Below are positions 55,971 through 64,000 of a stretch of 64,000 nucleotides of DNA, in pieces. A program made the position numbers and the translations under genes. The notes below the pieces were generated by a model. It searched no databases and was not told where the DNA came from. It worked only from the letters and a program-made list of their open reading frames with translations. Every line of letters starts with the position of its first letter. Position 1 is the first letter of the stretch. The DNA is from Plectrocnemia conspersa. Its lineage: Eukaryota; Arthropoda; Insecta; Trichoptera; Polycentropodidae. The stretch spans positions 682,001 through 746,000 of the forward strand of contig VTFK01000086.1 of NCBI GenBank assembly GCA_009617715.1. The letters run 5' to 3'.

Positions 55971-58900
55971 ATGAAAACGTTAAAATTTACACTATTCGGT
56001 GAGTCTTTCAATTAATTATATTGTATATTATATTTAGTAATAATAATACATCTATATCTTTACTTTTATAGTTATTTTTGGATTTCTCTTTGAAACAACT
56101 TTATCAGAAAATGTTTACATAGATAAATCTTTCTCATTGAAAGATTCTGAAACTGGTTTTGGATGGGATCTTCTTTTAACAAAGGGTATGTTATACTTAT
56201 TTAATGATAAATCTGAGCTTATTGATTAAGTAAATTATTTTGTACATAGATGGTGCGGTGAAGACTTTAGGAAAGATTGGGCATACTGTTAAAAATGATC
56301 AAGTACAGATTGTTAAGAATAATGGAGTTTCAATATATAATCAAGACTTTAAGCTTGACATTAAAAGCAAAAATAGCATGGGTCTGAATTATTTGCAAAT
56401 AAATTGGAGAGCTGTTAAATCTAAAGCTTTGATGGATTGTCTCGACTTGGGTAATGCTCAATGGTATGGAGGACCTCAGCAGAAGCAGCAATACTGGCCG
56501 ATACAAAAGTTGAAATTTGACGAATACTCCTACGTGAGCAAAGAAGCAGACAATGCAGCTATTGCAGAGCCTTATTGGCTGTCTTCAGAGGGAGTGTTCT
56601 TATATGTCGACAAAGTCACTCCTCTTTTTGTGGATCAAAATAACAAGATAAATAATTCTGCTTGCTTCATTGCTGATATTAAGGCACCGTATTCTGTTAA
56701 CCGTAAAGATAATAAGCTATCTTTTTGGATTGGATACGGAAAGGATGCGAAATTTACGCATAGGGCGATTGTTGAAAGCTTTTTAGGAAAGCCGAAAGGA
56801 TTACCCGATTACAGGATGGTTCAGCATCCAATCTGGTCCACTTGGGCAGAGTACAAGAGGCCCATCAATGAATCTATAGTTATGGACTTTGCTGAGGAAA
56901 TTTTAGAACATGGATTTAATAACTCGCAGATTGAAATAGACGATCTGTGGGAAGTGTGCTATGGCTCTTTGACTGTTGATAAAAATAGATTTCCCGATTT
57001 GAAGAGACTCAATCTGAAGTTAAAAGAGATGGGATTCAGAGTCACTATTTGGATACACCCTTTCATCAACAAGGGTTGCGAACCTTGGTATTCGGAAGCG
57101 CTCTCCAAAGGGTACTTGGTAAAGAACGAAGAAGGCAAAGTGGAGACTTCTTGGTGGAATGACAACGGAACGACTGCTACTTATATAGATTTTACGAATG
57201 AAGCGGCCGCTAAATGGTGGGTGGATATATTGATTGCTCTTCAGAAAGACTATGAGATTGACAGCTTTAAATTTGATGCTGGCGAAACAAGTTGGTCTCC
57301 TCAGGTATTTGAGATAATTAAATTAGTATGTTCCAATTGACAATAAAATAATCGTTGTTTTATATAAAGGTTCCAGTTCAAAATGGACTCGTTGATGAGC
57401 ATCCATCGCATATTACCAGAAGATATGTTCAAGAATGCGCCAAGTTTGGTCCAATGGTTGAAGTGAGAAGTGGCGTAAGGACGCAAGACTTGCCAATTTT
57501 CGTCAGGATGATAGATAAGGATTCTGAGTGGACTTTCGAGAACGGACTCCCAACTTTGGTTACAACTTTGCTTCAGATGAACATGAATGGATATCCATTG
57601 GTATTGCCTGATATGATCGGAGGAAACGGATATAACGACCCTCCAAGTAAAGAGATGTTCATTAGATGGTTGCAAGCAAATACTTTCATGCCGAGCTTGC
57701 AGTATTCTTATGTTCCATGGGATTATGACAATGAGGTAACGATATTCTTTAACATATGTGTTATTGTCTGCATTGATGGGTTTATTTATATGTAAACTCT
57801 TATTTATATTAAAAAAAAACGTCAGCGCTGAGATTGGCAGGATTCTAATTTCAGCTAACAGGTTTTTCTTTGCTTTGAATATACGTTAAAAGCACATTTT
57901 AATGTGCATGCCATTTAATATAATACTATGAAATTTAAAAACTAAAAAAATGGCCAACTTTTGCCCTCTTCTATAAAAAGCTGAAATGATGTCCCTGATT
58001 CTAAACCAGAAATTCTCAAGTTATACCTCAAAGAAAATCTAAAAAAACAGTCTAGAATATATTTTTTTAAATATGTCATTTCAGTGATACAAATTTAAGG
58101 ATATCTTCTTTTTTTATGTTTAACATTTAATGTTTATCGTTTTTAATGAAAAAGCCGATCCTTTCGATGACTTTTTCGTACATTTCGGCCGGTGTCTCTG
58201 AACTTGGCTGATGTTGCTTTTTAGGTGCTCCAACGTTTCGAGTTTGTCGACGTAAAAAAGACTCTTAGCGTAACCTCACAAAATATCCAACGGTGTATAC
58301 TTCTCGAGCAGCAACATGGTTTCCGTCAATCTCGATCCACTGTCTTGTTTTTTTGTTATAATTCTGTTTCGAGATCATTAGACTCTAGTTCACAAGTGGA
58401 CGTTATATACACATATTTTGAAAAGGCATTCGATAAGCGATTTACTTATGAAAAAATATCTAATTTCTCATAAAGCAATTCTTAAATTACCTGAATCATC
58501 AAGTATGGAACCTCATTTTCAGAACGATATAATACCTCTACTGGAGTACCTCAAGAATCCAACTTAGGTCCATTGCTGTTTCTATAGTTCATTAATGGCA
58601 CATAAACAGCAATAATTTGCTCAATTTTTTATGTGGATGACTAGAAAATTTTCAAGGTCAACTGTAGCGCTATGATGGTGTTTCACAATTTATATTTTAT
58701 AAATTACAGACTATTCGCATAAGCCACAAGTTCACCGATATACACGCAAATTATACGGATGTAATATATGAGGCGATCAATAGTGCCGTTTTAAATGGCG
58801 ATCCTGTAAATCCCCAATTTGGTGGTCAGATCCTAATGATAAAGAAGCGCAAAAAATTTGGGATGGTAAGTTATTACATTTCATATGCCTTATATTATAT

Positions 58901-59142
58901 ATCATATACAGTCTATTAATATATTTATTTTTTCAGAATATATGCTAGGGGAATCTATATTAGTGGCTCCAGTGATGATTGAAGGTGCACAGTCCAGGGA
59001 CGTCTACTTGCCTAGAGGGACTTGGTTGACTTATGGAGATAGCAGTAAGATTGAGAAAGGACCCAAATGGATTAAGAATTTCTCGGCTCCCTTGGATGTT
59101 TTGCCTTATTTCGTCAAAGATGATCAAGCTATATCGATTTGA
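55971..59142 (+). CDS. Secreted glycoside hydrolase family 31 (MYORG/KIAA1161-like), one frameshift
   Basis: Exons: 55971-55998, 56072-56185, 56250-57304, 57370-57735, 58710-58865 and 58937-59142 (stop TGA). It starts with a signal peptide (MKTLKFTLFVIFGFLFETTL). Family motifs: RMVQHPIWSTWAEYKRP, IEIDDLWEVCYGSLTVD, FRVTIWIHPFINKGC, the nucleophile segment FKFDAGE (Asp about 390), FVRMIDKDSEW with a candidate acid/base Asp about 58 residues on, PDMIGGNGY, and a C-terminal YMLGESILVAPVM. About 641 residues if the frame is kept. In exon 5, GDPVNP and the following WWSDPNDKEAQKIWD lie in different frames because a C-run near 58812-58816 is one base short; flanking phases are intact. Substrate is unknown; vertebrate MYORG is an alpha-galactosidase. 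Intron 4 is full of transposon pieces. Confidence 0.88.
57900..58680. mobile_element. Nest of transposon fragments in glycosidase intron 4
   Basis: 57950-57997 is a right end of the hAT-like MITE, followed by the block shared with 43095-43150. 58135-58305 is a minus-strand piece of the mariner-like transposase (VDKLETLEHLKSNISQV region, EMYEKVIERI). From 58305 a plus-strand LINE reverse-transcriptase piece follows directly: EQQHGFRQSRSTVLFF, SSQVDVIYTYFEKAFDK. All are dead. Confidence 0.75.
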
Positions 59143-59655
59143 TACAATTATGTATGAATTTTTAACGAAGCACTTTCCCAAGGAAAGATAAAGTTTCAAG
59201 TTTTAAAAACGCTTAGTTGAGAAATAGCATTTTAAAGTGTTTATATAATAACATGTCAGCGATAAACTATGTGTGACAAACGCGATAACAGTATCGGATT
59301 TTCTTTGTATGTATTTAATTTCAAGAAAAATATTATTTCTTGTCGAAAATAATAAATAAGTAGATAGTGTGAAAATAATAGAGCCATGCGTGTTTTATTG
59401 TTTTTGGGGATTTTTCTAATGATACCTTTTGGGGTTCACTTATAGAATTATCGAGAGAGGTAATAAGTATACGATCACATTTTTAGGTATGTATAATACT
59501 CGAATCCGAATTCGGAGAATAATTTTGTTTATTTAACACATATATTTTTTAAAGATCTGTATTCAATTATACATCTGTAATCCTAGAGAAGCGAATTACT
59601 TTATGTTGTCAGAGAGAATCCAAAAATATATATGTATCTATAAGGAGTACAGATC
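59143..59655. other. 3' flank of the glycosidase gene
   Basis: AT-rich. AATAAA at about 59351-59356 is the likely poly(A) signal. Nothing else is seen. Confidence 0.5.
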
Positions 59656-59689
59656 GTAAATGTATTTGTATTCTAGTACCTTTTTGTTA

Positions 59690-60000
59690 GAAGCGCTAAG
59701 ATACAATTCAGTGTATTCTTGTGGTAGCGTCTACTTAATGGAGCATTTTTTTAAGTTGATAAATAAAGATGTCGATATTCCGGCAATGCTCAACGACTTC
59801 CAGCTGCGTGGTTTAGAGTTCCGATCGCTTCCTTTGTTCTTTCCGCCGTGGTCAGGATGTTAGCGCTGGAAAACGCATCTCGTGTGCAAGCCAAGCAGCT
59901 TCTCAACGAGCTAGTCAAAAACAATGATGTCTTCGGCGGCAGGAACTGGAAAAAAAATGTAGAATGGTGCGCAATTATTTTAGTTGTGCACCATAATGGG
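59690..60000 (+). mobile_element. LINE 3'-end remnant
   Basis: Plus-strand residues VYLMEHFFKLINKDVDIPAM, LNDFQLRGLEF, then after a frame change NASRVQAKQLLNELVKNNDV, matching the tail of the LINE family at 14945-16325 and 45990-46290. The 3' UTR (GCGCAATTATTTTAGTTGTG) abuts a hAT-like MITE. Confidence 0.72.
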
Positions 60001-60322
60001 AACGCTCGGTAGCGAGCATTCCCACTGCGACGGCACTGGCACGATTTTAATGCTTTTGACGTGGATTTTTGACTTCTGAGAAGGGATAATTGTTTTTATC
60101 GATTTTAACTTATTGTAATATTATCATAATTTTTTTTTTAATATAAACGCTTTTATTGCCTTTGCCGTAGGTTCTAAATAGGGACTCCCGTGAATTAGGC
60201 CAAAAAAATGCATCCATTATAATGCAATACTATGAATCCTAATAAAATCGAAAAAATAAAAAAACGACCACTGACTCACCAACTTTTCCCCCACACCTGA
60301 AAAAAGCTGAAGTGACGTTCCT
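60000..60322. mobile_element. hAT-like MITE, 5'-truncated
   Basis: Begins at the AACGCTCGGTAGCGAGCATT palindrome and ends GAAAAAAGCTGAAGTGACGT after CCACTGACTCACCAACTTTT, as in the 36187-37402 element. The left terminal repeat is missing. Confidence 0.65.
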
Positions 60323-60956
60323 GTCGTTTATAAGGGATTTCAATAATTAATGTTATATTTTTAATGTTATTATAGCAAAGGGTTTACAAATATTTTTATT
60401 AGCTACTATTATATTCTTTGTTCTGTGGTTACCACCCAGTTGTTTTCGCTGCTGTTTTTGGCGTTGAATAATTATAATACTATTTATTAATTTGATTCAC
60501 TATTGATTTTAAAATTATTTGCGAAAGATGATTGATGATAAAATAGTATTGGTGTATGATATTTGAATGCATATCAGCTCATGTTTTAAAGGTAATGAGC
60601 TGATAATATGTGGGAGGGGGAGCAACTTTGTTTTTGCCCGGGTCGGCCTTTGCCGCGGTTGACATTTTAAGTATTTTGCTGGACTTTTTATTTTATGATA
60701 AAGATTGCACGCGCATGAAAGATAAATATAAAATTCATCAGCTTCGGCTAGCGGGGGATATGAAAGATTGTATATTTTTGAGCCACTGCTTTAAATAAAT
60801 ACGAAACATTTTGTGATTACTAGTACATTATATTACAATAGAAAAATAATTTATATTAGTGACAAAAGTATCAATACGGCCCTGACTATGCTACACGTTT
60901 GTTAGAATGTATATAAGAAACTAATACACTCTTATTTAGAAACACATCTACGCAAG
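60323..60956. other. Upstream region of the odorant receptor
   Basis: AT-rich. An open frame at 60610-60798 starts Gly-rich but has no family resemblance and is not called. Promoter elements are near the 3' end. Confidence 0.45.
60910..60917 (+). promoter_or_regulatory. TATA box of the odorant receptor gene
   Basis: TATATAAG lies about 40 bp before the ATG at 60957, implying a very short 5' UTR. Confidence 0.5.
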
Positions 60957-63715
60957 ATGGCAAAGAAGACGGAAGAAACAATGGATAGAAAATACTTCCA
61001 TTTTCATTACTCACTCTTAAAATTCTTCGGTTTGAGCATCTTCAACAATCCCAATGGAAAACGTAACCATTTCTACTCGCTCTATTCCATTATCCAACTT
61101 GGTGTGTGGGTATTTCTGTTCACGATCACGCTGGTGATGGCAATACCATACATTTACAAAAACTTAGATGATCTTATGCTGAATCTGAGCTTCAGCATCA
61201 CCTTCACGTTATCATTCATCAAACTATACCTCGTTGTATTCAAGAGAAAGACGATACAAGAGATAGTAGAAAGCATAGAGATCACAATGTGTGAGTTCAG
61301 TCAAAATAAGAAGATCATGAACAAGACTACTACTATTAGCAAACAGCTCACGATGTCTGTTATGATTTTTGCGAATATGACTGTAATTGGTTTGATCATC
61401 GGTGGAACTTTCAAAGCAGTTGCTTCTCCAAAGATCCATTATGATTCACACAACTCAACTTTTCTACCATCCAACAGATTACTACCAATGCCAGTTTTTC
61501 TTCCGTTCGAGATCAGCTCAGATTTCGTGTATTCAATCGCTTTTGCGTATCAAATCTTGGGTATATCTGTTTATGGAAATATAGTTGTGCTCATCAACAC
61601 TTTGATGATTACTGTAATGGTGCATATCAGCGGAAGATTCGCCAATCTGAGATATGTACTGGAGAATTTGAACAGCTTGGCTATTTTAAAGTTGGCGGAG
61701 GAAAACGGAAAGGTGGAGTTTAAAAAAGAAGATAAGATTTTTAATAAGCATTTTAATGTCGATGGAATAGAAGAGCGGATGATGGTTAATTCAAAAATGT
61801 TGACAGCGAAGCTTTCGCATGAGGATTTGAACAGGATTATGCTAAAATGTCTGAAGGAGTGCATTGAACACCACATTTCAATTATATCGTAAGTTTTATT
61901 ATCTGATTTAGATTGCGATTTTGTTTTAATTGAAGGTATATAAAAAAACTTTGCTATTGACTTTTTCTTTTACTGTGATGTACACCGAGTGTACATGGCA
62001 TTTTAAAATGTAAATATGTCGAATAAAATGTTTATATTTTAGGCTTTCTTTTGCGATACACTAAAATATTATTAAAATTCTCAATCTAAATTTAGTCATT
62101 TTTTAGATTGAGAAATTTTCGATATGGGATACATTAATTAATAATAATATTAACCGTAGGCCTTTGTACAAAGAACGACAGTGATACACTATGTATTATG
62201 ATCATATGCAGCGCGAGGAGCAACCTGAATGAAAACATGTAAAATAAATGCCCGTCTCTGGACCTTTTCCAGCAGCCGAACCTTTCAATGACTTTTTCGT
62301 AAATTTCGGGCGATCGAGAGGAAAAGTATAATATTTTACCGCCCGCCCCTGCAAATAACACTAAAAATAAAGAGGCCAACTCGAATTTTTTTGTTCGAGG
62401 GGGACAAATTGCTGCGGGAGTTAAAAAAGGTCATTTAGAATTTTTTAGTTTGTTTAGGAATAATGCGGGAGCTAAAAAAAGTAACCTCGGATATTTTTGT
62501 TTTAAACTTCGGCGCGCACACTTTAAAACAAAATTTCCGAAATGTCCCTTTTTTGGGAAGATGAAATTCACCACAATCTTCCCGTAAATTTCGATACAAT
62601 AAAACATATTTTAAGGAAATCAACTATATTTTTTTTAAATTTATTTCGATGTAGTTTTTGTTTTTAAACGTTTTTTATTAAGTACACTTTTATGTATGAT
62701 TCTATTCGTTATGAACTTTTAGTTTTTAAATTTGTCACCATTTTGCAAGTGACATATTTTCTTTTTACGCCTGATTATTGACAGCTGTCTGATTTACAGT
62801 GCTGTCAACATAATAAACTTAAATTGGATCAGCCGTATTAGCTTTTATTAAATATATTGAAAATGGATAGGAGAGATAACACTAACAAAGAACGCGGTAA
62901 AATGAATTTGTGGCAAAATTATGTAAGATATTAATTTACTTTTATTATATATTTATTTTACTGCTCTTTATATTTAAATCATTTTTGGCAATATATTATT
63001 TTACATATCTTTAGGAAAAGCTGCTAATAATGTAGCTAAATGTAGGACTTGTAAATTAAATTATAAAAATAATATATTATTCACGATTTTAAATTTTGTA
63101 ATTCTAGATGTGTAGAGAAATTTGAAAAAGTCTACAACATTGGATTTTTAACGCACGTCATCAACAACCTGAACATCATATGCCACGTCATGATACAAAT
63201 ATACGTAGTAAGTATTAAATTAAAAAAAAACACTTACTTCTAATAAAAATTCTTCAAACATATTCTTAGAACGACATACTTTCAATACGGTGCGGTACAG
63301 CAATAGCCTTGTTCTTCACGGTAGTCAGCGAGTTACTACTGCAGTGTTATTCTGGAAACGAGCTTACATTACAAGTATTAGCCTTTTATATATATGTATA
63401 TTATTGAATATTTTTATGGTTTTTAAAATTTTATGTAGGCAATGGGAGTAGCTGATAGTGCTTATAACTGCAATTGGTACTCGACAGACAAATATTTCAA
63501 GAAATTGGTCATAATACTGATTGCTAGGAGTCAGAAACCAGTTGAGGTCACAGCTGGAAAATTTGCTGCGATATCCAATTCGACGTTTGTCACTGTAAGT
63601 TATATATATTTATATAGCTATTTTAACAGCAACTATTAATTTGTATTTATTTTTGCAGATAATGCGTGGTGCATATTCATTCTTTGCTTTGATCAGGACT
63701 GTAAAGTACAACTAA
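60957..63715 (+). CDS. Insect odorant receptor (7-transmembrane OR family)
   Basis: Exons: 60957-61888, 63108-63207, 63270-63374, 63439-63594 and 63659-63715 (stop TAA). 1350 nt, 449 residues, in phase. Hydrophobic helices include LGVWVFLFTITLVMAIPYIY, LNLSFSITFTLSFIKLYLVV and LGISVYGNIVVLINTLMITV. The C-terminal exons carry the family signature: CYSGNELTLQ, AMGVADSAYNCNWYS, RSQKPVEVTAGKFAAISNST and a short last exon with GAYSFFALIRTV. Insect ORs form ligand-gated cation channels with the co-receptor Orco in antennal neurons. The large first exon followed by four short ones is usual for the family. It is intact, with no stops or frameshifts. Ligand unknown. A single gene here; no tandem array is visible to the window end. 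Confidence 0.9.
62230..62540 (-). mobile_element. Transposon fragments in OR intron 1
   Basis: 62240-62330 on the minus strand reads PEIYEKVIERFGCWKRSRDG, the C-terminal tail of the mariner-like transposase family. 62375-62540 holds two GCGGGAG(T/C)TAAAAAA units and a TTTTGTTTTAAACTTCGG string related to the MITE at 53642-53776. Confidence 0.6.
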
Positions 63716-64000
63716 AAAATATTTTAAAATTATTTATTGTATAAACAATTGTGATATAACATTTTTATCAAGTCATCGTGTATGACTTCAGTCTGCTTAT
63801 AAAGGCACAACTTTTTAACAATCACTATACACTTATAAAAAAAATAGTTTAGTGCAAATTTAATAACATTAAATGTAAGTACTATAAATAGAATAGGAAC
63901 TAATGAAATTCTTTTTTTTAAAAAAATATTAAATGCGTACATAAAGAAATTAAAATATATAAAGCTACTGGAAAATAAAGCGATAAATATATAATAAATA
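63716..64000. other. 3' flank of the odorant receptor
   Basis: AT-rich sequence with AATAAA at about 63974-63979 as a candidate poly(A) signal. No further gene before the window ends. Confidence 0.5.

Noticed and set aside
60610..60798. 62-residue open frame upstream of the odorant receptor
   Set aside because: No motif, and no promoter or poly(A) support.

Overview
The window is animal nuclear DNA, and almost certainly insect. It is AT-rich, its genes have short GT-AG introns, and it holds an insect odorant receptor and an MSL2 with the insect/vertebrate RING-CXC layout. The order cannot be fixed from this sequence. Roughly half of the window is transposon-derived.

Layout: (1) 306-9214 (+): SCAPER, 13 exons, cut off before its conserved C-terminal part. 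(2) 9265-17427: a transposon block with an apparently intact GC-rich non-LTR retrotransposon (two open ORFs), a decayed LINE on the minus strand, and a long TACA/TA microsatellite. (3) 17428-25811 (+): tripeptidyl-peptidase II (TPP2), lacking its N-terminal exons. SCAPER and TPP2 are therefore broken on the two sides of the same repeat block. (4) 26778-31246 (-): MSL2, tail to tail with TPP2, with three TTAA-flanked piggyBac-like MITEs in its 3' end and last intron. (5) 31400-38000: repeats, including a hAT transposase remnant and a 1.2 kb MITE with long terminal inverted repeats. (6) 38161-50039 (+): a leucine-rich-repeat membrane protein, inferred to have a tiny first coding exon and a 9.9 kb repeat-filled intron. 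(7) 51817-54007 (-): UPF3, the nonsense-mediated-decay factor. (8) 55971-59142 (+): a secreted MYORG-like family 31 glycosidase. (9) 60957-63715 (+): an intact odorant receptor.

The genes do not form a functional cluster. They are ordinary neighbours with unrelated roles: ER/cell cycle, protein turnover, dosage compensation, cell-surface LRR, RNA decay, carbohydrate hydrolysis and smell. MSL2, the LRR gene and the glycosidase each carry one single-base frameshift in otherwise well-conserved sequence with intact splice phases. This looks more like assembly base errors than three independent pseudogenes.

I found no convincing undescribed gene system. The most notable items are the shared breakpoint of SCAPER and TPP2, the intact retrotransposon with a duplicated 5' segment, and several short-element families (a hAT-like family with a nested palindrome, TTAA MITEs, SINE-like repeats) that recur within 64 kb. 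All exon coordinates were read by eye from splice sites, with phase arithmetic checked per gene; expect errors of a base or so.
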